A stretch of DNA of 64,000 nt from Sipunculus nudus (GCA_026874595.1 CM049310.1:54749058-54813057), one strand, 5' to 3'; positions 1 to 16,200 are shown, counted from the stretch's first letter. The notes: a model not told the origin generated them from the letters alone. Numbers and translations: made by a program.

Positions 1-2110
1 GATCCCATTGAGAGGTTTGAGGTAAGACAAGTTTTGGCTATGTCTATACATTTGAGGGTTCATTTTAAAGCAAGCTATTCCCCTGCCTTATTTGTAACCT
101 TTATGTGATTTTTGGATTACTCCGGGTACAAATCAATCAACTGTAGTTAATTCCTGCCAAAAAAAATTTTAACCTGGCGTCTATCCATGCCAGACTGAAA
201 CCTAGTCCTAAAATCAGTGAGAAAATATTAAAAACACTGGTTTCTGGTGTCAGCCAGGCCAGTCTGATCAAGGCGTTGGGTGTTATAATGTCCTTTGGAG
301 CCAGGAGATGACTGTCTGTGTGATAAGCACAGAGTGTCTCTTCGGATGAACTGGTGGTGTTCCAGTATGTTTAAATTAGTTGCTGTTTGACTCAGGTTAA
401 AGCCCTGGTTATCATGGGGCTCATTGTAACAACATACTCCAAGTGTGTCAGAAACTACCAGACTGGTACATCCCTTAAAGGAACCCACAAGAATAAACCT
501 AATAGTTCTAAGTTTTTTTTTATTTTTAAGTAGGCTGTAAAAATGGAGGTTAGCATCTTAAAACCTAAATATTAAAATATCATACTGGCTTCTCTATGAA
601 GAATTATTTGTGTCATATATATATATACATACAGAGACGTTTTTACTTTGCTTTGTAATAATTCATCATTAGCCCTAGGGCTATTTCTTCATCACAGCAT
701 CATGTTGAACAGGTAAAATGCCTCTGTTGCTAAAACTTGCTATGCAGGCATCATTATCCTGTCATTATGGTTTGTGTTGTCAGAAGAAAAATGTTTTCAA
801 AATGCCATAAATTTGCTATTTATTTCTCAACAGGGACAAACACATACATGCCACGGTTCTGTAGTCTTCATTGATGAAGTCTGCTCCTTAAGTTTACTGG
901 CACAAAGACAGATGGATTATTATATATTGTTTTCTTTCTTTAAGATTTAACTGTATTTTCATTGCCACTCTCAGCTCAGTCAAAATAGAAAATAAATACA
1001 ATCTTCAAAAACTTGTGCAGCAAACTTCAAAGTTGTCAGAGAATTCTTGACCTGCATCACCTGGAAAACCTTACAACTAACATTGGTAGAGTATCCTTGA
1101 AGATATATCAAGGAAATTAGATACAACTGAAACATAAAGCTGTTTTAATGGTGTTACCAAGACACAATAACTTCCTCTGTTATTGCTAAACTGTGTCTAT
1201 ATGTTGTTTAATAATCTCATGCTGACAATTAGTATCAACATTTTCCACAATATTCAGCCTGACCTTTATCAATGATCAGTTGCTGAACTTAGGCGATGAT
1301 TGATACAAACAACTTTCCTGATTGCCAGCCTTATTAAAAAATGTCTTCCAAGAACTGTATCCTTTCTTATTATAAAGGATATCATTTATAATATTTCCAT
1401 TTAATATTTCCACTTAATATCTCCATTTTTGGTTTTTAATGCACTAATGTGATAAAAATGGTTACATCTTGTTTCTTTTATAACCCATTGATTATATTTC
1501 ATATATATATATATGTATCCCTTTCTTGCTCCTATTTTTATATTTATAACATTGTGAGATGAAGTTTTGGCTGGCCACTTTGTAATGCTATATCCTTGCC
1601 TTGTCATCAGTATGAGCCCCCTTTCTGATCACTTGGGTTCTGTTGCCTTGGTGATTGCCCACACTGCATCCTGTGTGATCCATTCCTCCATTAGAAGCTT
1701 TTCATGTTTATTTCCTCATAAACTTCATGATGGGCTTGATGAAGCTAAAAATAGGAGGCTGCCATTGAAAAAGCAATCATATTTTGAAATAGAAATTTGA
1801 CGCACCATCAGTGGTTCAGAGATGCTGCATGTATTAGATTTTAGACCAAAGATCAATATTCAGCACTAAATGGTGGTAGTAAATAAGTAAAACATGTCTA
1901 AAGAAGACAGTGTTCTTGTTGTAAATTTCATAGGTTCTTGAATGGTTGTTCCTGAAATAAATAAGGAATTTATGAGCACTGGTAGCCTTGGTATGCAATC
2001 AGGTAATTGAATATTTCCAAATTAATTTGTTAAAATGAACTACCTGCATGAATCCAGTTTATATAACCTGGACAGTGGAACCTTGTTTCAGCTTTTTAAA
2101 ATACTGAACT
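1..2110. other. Presumed RABGAP1 intron, no feature found
   Basis: AT-rich sequence with short TA runs near 617-630 and 1503-1515. No exon, RNA gene or element with readable ends was found. The ORFs here are short and without family resemblance. Placement in the intron follows from the downstream exons. Confidence 0.4.
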
Positions 2111-2484
2111 GTGATGGGACGTATTATGGTCTACCCACGGTCCGCCTGTCTGTCTGTTGTCCATCCATTTACTTTTAGTGTTGCGATACCTTACCAGTAT
2201 TTTCATGAATCTCACCATAACTTTTTACCATTATCTCCCCTGAGTTCGATTATAGGCCAATTCCACACATATTTAATGAGGTCAGACGTCACCAAGCTAC
2301 TTTGTGGTTTTCAAGTTGCCATGGTTTTTTCACCAGGATTATGATGGATTTTGAGGAAACTAAACAGAAATATTAACATTTCTCGAATAAGTAAGACTCC
2401 TGGCAAAATCCATGAATATTTTATGAGGTCAGAAGTCACAAGACATCTAACAGGGGTATTATGCACCCTTTGAGTGCTCTTGTT
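2111..2484 (+). repeat. Dispersed repeat family C, copy 1
   Basis: About 370 bp starting gtgatgggacgtattatgg and ending gagtgctcttgtt. Its middle (aatttaatgaggtcagacgt-like modules, then gatggattttgaggaaacta) recurs at 48281-48710 and is itself partly repeated within the copy. The CTTGTT end is shared with family A/B elements. It encodes nothing visible. Confidence 0.6.
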
Positions 2485-3002
2485 AAAAATTTTATCATTC
2501 AGTTTACTTTCGCTTACATTTCATACATTAAGTATAACCACAATTTCAGATCTGCTTATTTACAGTGGATGTGATCTTTACAATCAGAGTTCCTGAAATC
2601 TTTGCGAATCAGCTGATCACACTTTGATAAGCGACTGAATTAAATGTTATTCCTGATGAAGTGCAGCACATTTCAGCTTGTTTGGGGTGGATTGCCAGAC
2701 TATGTTTGCTATCCCAGCCGTGTAAGTAACCAGCTGACTGGCTCAGTGCACCTTCAGCCAGCCTCTTGCAGCAAACTAGGTCATATCATCTGGATGCTAA
2801 CCAATGACAAATCATGTGATCTCAAATTATGAATTGATTAAAACCATGATCACTCTACTCAAATCACAAACTATTGCTTCTTCTCCACTGTTTCTGGAAA
2901 ATAATTAAGAAAATGATTGATTTGATAGCTATCAATTTATGTACAGTTGATATTAAAGTATTAAAACAAACTTCCTTTTTATGATTGAGCAGAGAAATAG
3001 AC

Positions 3003-3003
<1 letters not shown>

Positions 3004-3076
<73 letters not shown>
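3004..3076. repeat. (TA)n microsatellite, about 36 units
   Basis: An uninterrupted AT alternation of about 73 bases. Apparent ORFs of alternating Tyr-Ile across it are artefacts. Confidence 0.98.
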
Positions 3077-3078
<2 letters not shown>

Positions 3079-3627
3079 AAGAAAGTTAATACCTCACAAA
3101 CAGATATGAACAGTTCCAAAATATTTTGAGCATTCACACAGCATTTCAAAATCTGTTCAAACTGATGACTTGCACAAATGATTTTGGACCCACAGGGCTC
3201 GACATAAACGGTCACCCACTTTCCCAGGGCAAGTGAAAGTTCTAGAAAAAAGTGGGAGGGCAACTAAAAGTAACCACCTACTTGCCCGACTGGGCATAAC
3301 CTTACATAAACCTTTATCCAAAGGCCTGAAAAAGGATGTTTGTGTTGTTAAATACAATCAGTGATTCATGTAGGGCAAGTAAAAGCTTGGTGTTACATTT
3401 AAAAACAGAGGAACTTATAGAAAAAATAATTTTGTCTGATTTTGTGTCACTTAAAATATAGTTATGCATGAAGATGTGCCAACTATGGTTACTCTGGATA
3501 TTTAATTGTCAGAAATGGTTTACAAACAATTGAAATGGCCCTCCATCCCAGGCAGCCTTATTTTTGGGATGTAAATGTATCAGGGATGTTGCTGACTGTA
3601 GACTGTGTTCATTAAGATGATTTTTAA

Positions 3628-4677
3628 CTCAGCTGACTGAAAGTCATCTGAGCTATATCAATCACCCTTTGTCCGTTAACAGGGCACAAATCGTAACCGC
3701 TGGACCTGGAATCTTCAAACTTGACATCCAGGGAGGTCGATGAAAAATCTCCTTGGAAACCTGAAATTAGGTCTCTGTTACCCATATCCTTTGAGCAATG
3801 GGGCTCCGAATTACCCCCCAGAATAATGCAAAATTTGATACAAAAGCTCATGTGTCTGAATAACTACTGCATTGATCACCATGATTCTTTGCATGAATAT
3901 TGATCATGGGATGTTCCATCACTTCCTGCAGACTGGTGGCGCAACCTGTATTTTTTCCAATTTTTACGAATTTTTTCCAATTTTTATGCATTTTCTTTCT
4001 ATGTTTGAGACCTTCAAAGATGCAGTCGTCTGTTAACAGAACAGGGAGGTCAATGAAAAATATCCTTGGAAACCTGAAATTAGGTCTCTGTTACCCATAT
4101 TTTCTGAGCTATGGGGCTTATAAGCACCCTTAGCATAATTGAAAATTTTTTACCAAAGCAGGGCACAAATTATAACCATTGGACCGAGAATCTCCTAACT
4201 TAATATTCAGGGAGGTCCATGAAAAGTCTCCTAGGAAATATCAAATCAGGTCTCCGTTACCCATATTCTATGAGCAATGGGGCTTATAAGCACATCCCAG
4301 AATATTTGAAAATTTGATACCAATGTAGGGCACAAATCATAACCATTGGACCCAGAATCTTCTCACTTGGCATCCGGAGAGTTCCTCAAAAGTTCTCCCC
4401 TCAAAACCTGAAATTGGGTCACTGTGACCTATATTCTCAAATTTTGGGGTATGTTTGAGCATCCCAGAAGTAATGAAAAGTACACACAAATTGCCAGGTT
4501 CCTCAGGAAAGGCTTGTTGGATTGTCATCAAATTTGGTGTGCTAATGGGTCTTGATGAACTTAAGCTAATATGCATGAATGATGATGCCACCTATATTAT
4601 CTTAATTAGTTTCCTGTGCAAGGACATATTGTCAACATATCAGTCAGCTGAGCATCATGATCCATGGGTCACTTGTT
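3628..4677 (+). mobile_element. Family A/B long element with internal tandem repeats, copy A
   Basis: The left end CTCAGCTGAC (3628-3637) and its exact inverse GTCAGCTGAG (4643-4652) bracket the element. A 25-base tail containing TGATCCATGGGTCA (4658-4671) and ending CTTGTT follows the right copy. Inside, a module of about 168 bp beginning gggcacaaat recurs at 3682, 4161 and 4328, with a partial copy around 4040-4130. The same ends and module start occur in the element at 26038-28476. Short subterminal inverted repeats, a palindrome near the 3' end and central tandem repeats resemble Helentron-associated (HINE or pearl-like) elements; the class is inferred. No ORF of transposase type is present. 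Confidence 0.6.
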
Positions 4678-4679
4678 AA

Positions 4680-5650
4680 TATATTGAAATGTATCCTCAT
4701 GTAAGACTGAATAGGGTCTACTAAATCAGATTAAGTCAACATGATGTAAATTTTGCTTACTCATTCTGCTTGGCTTTAGAGATGCCCTGAGGTGGTGAGG
4801 ACTTAGCGGTAATGAATTTTCATGAAGTGCTTCCTGTATTAGTTATTGCTACAGATACCAGGCTTAGCTTTTAAGAGACAGAATGCTCATTATAACAGTA
4901 GTTCATGTTACAAAATGAAAGTATGGTTTGTATTGTCTTAAAAATTACAACGCAAAAGTAGTGAATAACTTTGCAGATCGATTGTAAAATTATAAATGTT
5001 AATGTGATTTGAGCCTGAGCTTCATGATGGAGTTGTTCAGTATGAACCATGGATTCGGATGCTGGTGCATTTTTAGAATATTTCATAATTTCTGTTCTGT
5101 TTGAACTATTTTTCTTCATGAACTGATATATTCAGAGACAACAAAAACCAAAGGAATAAAAAAACTTGTTCATTTAATCTCTTAACAGCTGCTACATGGT
5201 AACTTCCTATGATCCTTGAATTAAGCATGGCATGTTTCTCCGTTAAACATTGCTTCAGGGATGCATAAAATATTTTTTTTAAATTAGTGGTTGTTGCAAT
5301 TTATGTCTTCACTTGAAGCCATAGTCTGACAGCCAGGCAGTTCAGGTAAAACCCACCCTTGATGATCAGTGACCTTAAGCATACAACCAGAATCCTTGAT
5401 CTCTTTTGCAGGTCTTTTCCAGCTATTGAACTATTTTTTTTTTGGATAGATACCAGATCCATCTCTTTTTCCTGTAGGCATGGTTAATATAGCCTGCTGT
5501 TTTCATTGGAAAGCTAGCAAGCTGTTTCCTCAGATTTACATGCTTTTGATTATCCTGCTGTAACCTTCACATTCTCATACTAGTCTTAGGAAATCAAATT
5601 GCTTTCTGACAGCTATTCATTGCAATATGCCAACAGTCCATCTTTATACA
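4680..5650. other. Presumed RABGAP1 intron, nothing recognised
   Basis: AT-rich with short A and T runs. No exon-like segment or repeat with readable ends. Confidence 0.35.
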
Positions 5651-5651
5651 A

Positions 5652-6314
5652 CAGGGCCCAGTTTCACTAAGAATGCGTATGGCTTAAGTCAAATTTTACC
5701 GAAACGCCTCCAAAGTCGGCTAACGTAAGCCTGCGAGATAAGTCAGTTTCACTAAACGCGATTTAGCTAAGTCGGTCTGAACCTTGTAAATCCCCTTTTC
5801 AGCGCCACCTTTTGATGAAATAATGAATTTAAAAAACGTCCGAAATGGGGACGCAAACACTTCGCGGAAGATAGTGACATGGAATTTTAATTAACCCTGT
5901 GTTATTCCTGGGAACTTTTTAAATGAATAGTTTAAAAAACGGTCTGGACATCGTGGTATTGCTGTACTTGACTGTACAAAACGAACAACAACCCCCATGA
6001 TCTATTCTTTGGTTTACGGACACCTTTCAGGGAAAAGGCACGTGGCGTAACGTCATTGTCGCCTGTGACGTACGGTACCACGCTCGACAGATGGCCGTAT
6101 GGTCACCTGCAGCGAGTGCAAGTGATATAATGTGCTATACCCCCATAAAACACAGAGTTAAGCCTCCTCAGTGCAGACTTAGCATTTAAGCCTGCCAGGT
6201 GACTTAAGTCACTAACATTATTTTTAATGAAACTGACTTAAAGCTTGACAAAAGTGACTTAAGTCCAAAATGCAGAATAACAGGCTTAAGTCGGTTTAAT
6301 GAAACTGGGCCCTG
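5652..6314. mobile_element. Inverted-repeat MITE with CTTAAGTC subterminal repeats
   Basis: The ends are CAGGGCCCAGTTTCA at 5652 and the inverse TGAAACTGGGCCCTG ending at 6314. Multiple copies of (G/A)(A/C)CTTAAGTC lie just inside, near 5674, 6177, 6201, 6239, 6257 and 6286, in both orientations. The centre (5760-6170) is richer in GC and CpG than its flanks, as often seen in a recent insertion. No perfect target duplication could be read. The CAGGG start suggests hAT-like, but the superfamily is uncertain. Confidence 0.7.
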
Positions 6315-6467
6315 TTCTCATAAGTCAGGGTGTGAGCTAGGCTTTTGTACCAGGAATGGATTCCTAGTTAGCTGTGCACAACTTGCATATCTACCCATAT
6401 TGTATGTATGATATATGTACATAAAATGTGCTTGCAAGACATCATTTGCTATGAAGGGTCTTGATCA

Positions 6468-6612
6468 GTAAACCAAACCTATATACTAGAAAACCGTTGC
6501 CACAAAGGTTCTTCATGTGTAAACCAAACCTATGTATACTAGAAAGCCATTGCCAGAAAGGTTCTTTGGATATTGTAAACCACATATGAACACTAGAAAA
6601 CCAGTGCCTAAA
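6468..6612. repeat. Minisatellite, about three units of 50-57 bp
   Basis: The block gtaaaccaaacctat...actagaaa...ccattgcca...aaggttctt occurs at about 6469, 6519 and 6574, with decay in the last unit. Confidence 0.75.
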
Positions 6613-7245
6613 ATATACTTGATTTATTAACAAACTTATGGACCAGCAGCAAATTGTAATAAATTTTTCGTTGATTGTTGCAATTCACTCCATGAAGTAA
6701 TACCAGCCATGTCCCTTTATTTTAGTCAGTTTCAAAGCAGGTATGGAAAGGTCCAGCATCCAAAGCATGATTAACTCTGAAATCAACTCTTTCATTCCAA
6801 CAAAATTTCCTGGATTTCATTAAACTTTCTCTAAAATTCCAGTAATACATTTGTTACATGTTTTGTACACAGAAATGCAACAGGCAGGTAAAAACAAAAC
6901 TTTGCAAAAATTATGATTATCATTTCTATGGTTAATATTTTTTAGTTTACTATTGTGCAAGTTATGCAGTGCATATCAGTTTTCTTTCCTGTTGTTTAAG
7001 GATGCTAGGTTAGAATTATAAGCAAGTTAAAATTGAAATATTCCTTTTAAAAAAGGGTGTAAATAAATAATAAGTATTTTATCTCATAGGTATCCTTAGT
7101 TATATTTGGTTAACGATTATGTACCTTCACACATGAAAGTTTCATCAATTATTGCATGCACCATGTGATTGACAAAGGTACCTTGATTGGTCAGCAGACA
7201 CTGAACAGAACCATTCATATGTGGCACATAATATCACAGCACATA

Positions 7246-8171
7246 CAGTCAAGCCCACTCTATGTAATATCAGTTAATAGAAAATCCTGTTTATTGTCAC
7301 ATAATTATGAAGTCCCAAACCATTTCCTATATACAATGGTAAATCTGACTGTTTATATCATTGAATATTGTCATAATCCCATGTATTGTCATACTCGGAA
7401 CCATTGGCAGTGATACCAGTTCCCTGTAAATATCACATCAAATGCAGAAAAGGCGATGTTTGCGATCATATGTCATACATAATGAACTCCTGATCTTTGC
7501 AAGGCCGTGGTTTACACACTTCAGTGATGTTTTGCCAAGATGATATTAAGCAAGCTGTTAACTAGAAATCCCCTCTAAGTGTCCACATAAAGCTGGAGGT
7601 TTTTAGGGCACTGAAGGAGATACCTGATCCAAAACTCTGTGATACTTAATTTGACAAGCATTGGACAATGGCTTGACGATTGTCACTCCCGAACAGTCCT
7701 ATATTAAAGATGATCGTAAAAGTTTCAGTCATTAATAACATATCAGGAAAATAACCAGACATAACATATTTCTTCCAGGAGTCGGGAAAGGCCCAAGAAT
7801 TATCTAGTAAAAATAGTTTGCCTTCACATAACAGTTATAACTGCGCTGCCAATTTCCAGACATTTGACACTGCATGTGACCAAGATGCTATGTCACTTTC
7901 TATTGGAAAGTATGCTTTTGGTCAGTTATTGTGACATTTGACACAAAAATTACAGGAAATTGTCAGGTGTACATAAACATATATTGATATCACGTTGTGC
8001 AATTAAAAAATTCATAAACTATTCTGTTTCCTTTTTGTTGTTGATTTATTTAATACCACTTCTTCTATGAATCAAAAGGACATCGACGTGGAAGCCCGCA
8101 TAATATCACACCCCAGTTATTGTCATATTCTAAGCATGTACGCACAACATGACAATAAGCGGGCTTGACTG
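7246..8171. mobile_element. TA-flanked inverted-repeat element (Tc1/mariner or pogo-like MITE)
   Basis: The left end CAGTCAAGCCCACT (7246) and the inverse of the right end CAGTCAAGCCCGCTTA (8171 leftward) match over about 13 bases with one change. TA dinucleotides flank both ends (7244-7245, 8172-8173). Copies of ATTGTCA(C/T)A lie subterminally on both sides (for example 7277, 7366, 7385, 8118). The 926 bp hold no transposase ORF. Confidence 0.75.
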
Positions 8172-8173
8172 TA

Positions 8174-10320
<2,147 letters not shown>

Positions 10321-11548
10321 TGAACCTTCAATTACAACTACTCCCCCCTTACAAAAATGTAATGAATGATAACTGCACAATGGCATAGCTTTGAAATTTG
10401 CACTGATCTTGGCATATATAAATAAGGTTTCTCTCATATGGTCCACGTTTACACTGGAATTAGTGTTTAATTATTATTCATTATAGAATTTCTCATTAAG
10501 ACCTGATCAGTTTGGAAGATGAACTGTTTGTGGTCATCTTAGTTAAAGCCCAGCCTGTGCTTTAGGAATCAGTCATTTGATCACTCCTCTGCACTCTGAT
10601 ATCATATCTGTGAGGTCCTTAAAGCGTGGTTGGTTGTTGGCAACTTTAAGTCAAAGTAACTGTTATTTATAGTAATACCTCAACTGCTCATCAGCACCAT
10701 CCATTGTTCATTCAATGGAACTAATGATTCATGAGAAGATTTCTTTTCTTTTGGGAAAAAATATATGGGTTACTTAAAGTAAATGGTAAGATTTACAGTG
10801 CCATAGGCAGCAACAGGATTTGAACTTTACTGGTTACAAGAAATTTAGTAAAAATTTACTGCAAGCATGGACTGGTGTGGTATTATAATCACGTGGTATT
10901 ATCATGGGTATAAAAAGACAATGATTACAAAATGAAAATGTTATTTAGTGGTTACCAGTTTATGGTTAAGCCCGGTGAAAAAGAGCAGACTTGTGTTTCC
11001 GTTTTGCTGACATTGGTGTGAATTTCAGCACAATTCATAAAATCAAGCACAGTATCACATCAGATGCTTTTGGAAAATCGCAGGCTACAGCCACAAAAAC
11101 AGATTTTCCTTAGCCATCACTTGAAAGCTGATATGAGTGCACCAGTCCTTAGCTGTTAACTGTTTATGTTGTAAGAAGCTGTAAATATTACATATGGGTA
11201 TTACATATTGGTGTTCTTTGTGTGTTTATATTAGGCATTTGTATGTATATATGTTGCGGGTCTGGACATTGTAATTGATATCAGTTTAAAGTATAGAAAT
11301 ATAAGATCAACAGATTGTTCTTATCTACCAACAGTCTTCATATAGCTTCATAAACTCAGTTTGAAGTGCCTATCGTAATACTAGTTTCCTTGAGCAACTG
11401 TGTAAAAATTCAAGATTTTATCTGAAAAAAAACATGGTTAGAGAAAATTAATAACTTCTTTCCAAAAATTATACCCAAAAATTGTAAAACAAACTGATTT
11501 GTAAACACTGGTATTGATGTTCAGGTTAAGTATAAAAATGTAGTATAA

Positions 11549-11886
11549 GGCCAAAATAAAAAAAAAAGTATGGTTCTCAGGCAATTTTTTTCAGAAATCA
11601 ATGCGGGCGGGCGGTTTTTTTATTTTGAATTTTTTGGAATATTTTGATAAAAATGTCAAATTATAAGGTAAAAGCATGATAATAACAGATTAATTTTGCT
11701 AAACAAGTAAAAGCACTACATAAAAAAGGAAACTGTATGAATTTATCTTCTTGAAAGAAATGTCTGAGCGGCTGAAGCTCAAAATTGGTAAGTTTCTATT
11801 GAAAATCAAAATCAAAATTTTTGATGCGGGGGTTAAAAATTGATGTGGGTGGTGCCTGAGAACCATACCTTTAATTTTTTTTGGCC
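11549..11886. mobile_element. PIF/Harbinger-type MITE with TAA target duplication
   Basis: The left end begins GGCCAAAATAAA and contains GTATGGTTCTCAGGC; the inverse of the right end begins GGCCAAAAAAAAT and contains the same GTATGGTTCTCAGGC. TAA flanks both sides (11546-11548, 11887-11889), the TWA duplication typical of PIF/Harbinger elements. The element is 338 bp with no ORF, and lies inside a RABGAP1 intron. Confidence 0.8.
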
Positions 11887-12683
11887 TAATGATAAGGTAT
11901 TACAGAATTTCATCCAGTTATAAATCTTTACTTTGCTTCATACTCTTAAATATCATTAGCAAGTCATATCAGAACAGTAAATCCATTCCATAATATTTAA
12001 ACCAGTTTATGCTAAATTACTATTTGAATTACCAGTAAGAAGGCTGTAAATTATGAAGATACACAGTAAATTTGCTATTTACTGCTGTTTAACAAAGTTC
12101 ATTTATATCAGGTTACAGCATATTCAAGAAAGGTACAGTAAACTATAAAACATGTAACTGGGTAATTTTGTTGGCTGGTATGCTCAAGGGCGCATGTTTT
12201 CAGAATTTCAAGTACCCAGTGGTTTAAATTGGGGGCCAGGTCAGATTATTTATTTTCATAGTTATCACTGTCAATCACCTTTTCCAGGAGAGTGAAACAT
12301 CTTTGCATGTTTATAAATGTTTTGGTGTTTGTTGAGTTACTTTTTAATTTTGTTTTATTCCAAAGCATCTCTGGTCTTTTATTACAGTACGCCCTTTCCT
12401 AAGCCCGTTGTATTTTGTGTTACTCCTTAGAAAGCGTGTTCCCCTTTTAGAAGTTTATCAAATGCTAATACCTAATTATTCATTTTCAATGTGCGCTTTA
12501 ACATGTGCAGAGCCTACTGGGACTAAACCCAGACTTTTCACATCTTTGTACTTCGACATAGTTGATGCCATACAGTCTGCCTGACAGTTCATCCTAACTC
12601 AACAAAAAGGCCTTGGTATCAGTGGATTGAATGAGATCAAGGTTTTTATCATAATCTCTTAATATAGGTATTACTTCATGCAT

Positions 12684-12890
12684 TTAATTAATATGCACGA
12701 GGAAATGGAACATCTAATGAATATGCATGAGGAAAATAAGGACCATGCATCTCATGAATATGCATGAGAAGAATAAGGAACATGCATCTTATGTATATGC
12801 AAGAGAATAATAAGGAACATACATCTTATGAGTATGCATATGGAGAATAAGAAACATGTATCTCATGAATATGCATAAGAATAAGGAAGA
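12684..12890. repeat. Minisatellite with 37-bp period
   Basis: ATATGCA(T/A)GAG-type anchors occur at 12721, 12758, 12795, 12832 and 12869, exactly 37 bp apart, with intervening gaataaggaacatgcatct. About five to six units. Confidence 0.9.
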
Positions 12891-13203
12891 GTAACAGATT
12901 ATAAAGCAAAGGAAAAGTGAATTGAATAAACACAGAAGTCATTACACAGAATGATATACAGGACTTTATTCCTGACTGGAAGCTTGGAAATTTAAGTGAA
13001 CACAATCTCCCCATGTCTGCCTCAAGTAGCATGGTCTGATATGTCTAACAAATGAAAGTCTGGTTTCTCAGTCATATTTCTCAGTCAGCTGTGTCTAACA
13101 ATTAGTATGTATTTTTCTCATGGTGCTTGGATCACATTTATGTACCTTTCTTCCTATGATCTTGCTTAAACCAACTTAAATATATTTTTTTCAAGTTCAG
13201 ATA

Positions 13204-16200
13204 TTTTTTAGCGAACTTGTGAGCTTATGCAATGGTGCGGCGTCATCCGTCGTGTGTCGTGCGTCATCTGTACGTTAGCCATACTTATCTCAAAAACGGC
13301 AGGAGCTAGCATCACCAAATTTTGGCAAATAATCAGTCATCCAAAAAACTATAACGGTTTTGTTTATTTTTTTTCTAACTGCATTTTCTTAGATTTTATA
13401 GGGAAAAAGCTAAAAAAGCTTTAAAAATCTTCTTCCCCGAAACTGTCCAGCCAAATTGTCCAATAATTCACAGAAATGATCCCTGGAACAATCTTTCTCA
13501 AGTTTGTTCGAATGGTTTCAGTTCGTAGATTTTTGGCTGAGTTACAGGAGGTTGAACTTTGTTAACTGTGCAACAAAGCATATTAAAATTTAAATCTCAG
13601 AAACGGCTTGAGCTATCATCACCAAATTTTATGCCAATGTTGGTCACATAGGTCATATCTGAAATTGAGGTATTGGTGGCGCCACCTGCATCGGCCTTTG
13701 TTGTACGGGGTCATCAGTGCCTGTATCTTTTCAGTGACTTTTGGCTAAGTTACGGGAAGCTGAATTTAGTCATATGCCACAACAGCCCATTTTAGCTCAG
13801 ATGCTACAGAGATCTTCTTCTTAAAAACCACTAGGCCAAATTCTTAAATCTCACACATTAATTATCCTCAGATGTTGATAATTCAGGTTTGTTCAAATGG
13901 TTTTGGTTCAGTGCTTTTTGGCTGAGTTACGGGAAGCTGTACTTAACCAGTTTGCTGTATCTTCCTATATGAGTTATTAACCTGCGAAACGTTTTTTGAC
14001 TGATGCCACTGAAGCCAGTTTGTTAAATATTTTAAGAGAATAATCCCTCTTATAATAATTGTCATTAATGGTTCAAGATGATTGATTTTTGGCTGAATTA
14101 TGGAGATTGAATTGAGTCATTTTACCATATATGTTAGCTGTGTTATGCTGTTACATCTCGCCTGGCACCAGTTTATCAGCATGTATTACATCATGCCACT
14201 AGACATTTAGATTTTAGGTTATCTTTGGTTAAAATTGACAAGAAAGTTTTTTTAAAAGCTTTTAAAAAATTTAGATTTATGATTTAAATTGTTCATCATA
14301 CCAGGCAATGTTACAATCATGAATGTTCAGCTCTGTGTGGCTATATAAAGACTATTGTATGTGGATTATAAATTATTGGTATCCCTACTCAACTTAATTC
14401 AAGAATTTGCCATCAGTGAGATATATCTGTATTTTAATTTTGCATTCAGTATGCATCCATAATAATTTTACATATATTCCTGATTTCTTTTTTTATAAAA
14501 AGCTGAAAAGCAGTTTGTATTGGGAAAATAAATTTCAAAGTTATTTCAAGTAGGGACCACTTTTGTGTACAGATGGCAGCACTTGGTTTACCATTTGCAG
14601 ATTGCAAGTGCCTTGATGTTGGCCATTAGCCAAGATGATGTCAGCTCTATAAATAGTTTTGGCACAGTGCCAGGATTGGAAGAAGTGCAGCCAGGTATAG
14701 GTCAAGAGTTCACTCAGTGCAGTAGCTGCATTCTATTTATAACTTTGGCAGACTGCTCACTGCATCATATTTGGCACCAAAGTTCAGCCTGAATCTATTT
14801 ATAGCTTTGGCAGACTGCCAACTGTGTCAGATTATGCAACAGGTCAAGAGTTCACTCATTGCAGCCAGGTACAGGTCAAAAGTTCACTCAGTCTAGCCAG
14901 GTGCAGGTCAAGAGTTCACTCAGTGCAGTAGCTTGAGGCAGCAATTTGTCACAGGTCACTCAGGGGCAACTGCCTTACTCACCTAAGCCTTGTCAGCCCA
15001 GTGCATCAAACTCTGGGGAAGTTTTACCTGTCTATGCGTCTATGATGGTATTCTCATTTACAAGACAGGTTGTGCCACCTACATTGACTTTTGCAGTGTA
15101 TGCGCCTGCTTATTTCTACTGAGGAATTTGATACATCAGCCTTAAATTTGGCATGTTTATACATATCAGGTAGCTTTATAGTGGACAAGACTGGTGGCGC
15201 CACCTACAATAATTTTTGCACAGTGTATGTCCCTGCTTCTTTCATAGGAGGGGTTTGACATATCAGTCTGACATTGGGCATATTTATATATCATTTCAGT
15301 GTATATAAGACTGGTGGTGCCAGCTACAATCATTGTATCCGCCAAAACAGTTTTGTTATTAAGTTTTTGATACTATGTTTTCAGTCGGACGCCGACGCTG
15401 CAGCCATTGCCGCATAGGTTTCGAGAGAACTCCTTTATAACCACTGGGCAGAGTTTTTTAAAATTCGGAATTATGATCGGTCACATGTGAACTGCTGCGC
15501 CCACATTTTGGTTGACCTCTGACCTTTCCTCTCTGCCAAGCGTCCATTTGTGCGTCTCTTTCCACATATAAACCCACATATCTTGGGAACCATTAGACCA
15601 ATCAGGCTAAAAATTTTGCACAAATGTAGCCCTTTGATAGCTTTATAACCTGCACTAAAAATTGTGGCTCCACCTTCAACCATTTTTGCACAGCGTCCAC
15701 CTGTTCATCTGCCTTGGGATAAAATCACTCCTATCTCAGCAGTGGTTTAAATTTTCCACCTGAAATTTGGCAGGTTTATACATCCTGGACAGCTTTCTCA
15801 ATTTTATGACAGGTGGCGCCACCTACATTCGCATTTACTCTGCAGACATCCAAGCTCATATCTCAGGAACCGTTTAATCGATTGGGCTAAAACTTTGCAT
15901 GTGTATAGATCTCACATAGTTCTTCATCATAGGCAAAAGTGGTGGCGCCACCTGCAACTGTTTATGCACAGGGTCCATCTGTTCTTCTTCCTTTGGATAA
16001 AATCACTCATATGGCAGCAGTGGTTTGACTTTTCCAACTGAAATTTTTCAGGTTTATACATCCTGGACAGCTCTCTTGATTTCATGACAGATGGCTCCAC
16101 CTACATTCGAGTTTACTCTGCAGACATCCAAGCTCATATCTCTGGAATTGTTTTACCGATTGGGCCAAAATTTTTGCATGTGTATAGATCTCACATAGCT

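Noticed and set aside
2864-3263. ORFs with long Tyr-Ile runs
   Set aside because: Translation of the (TA)n microsatellite.
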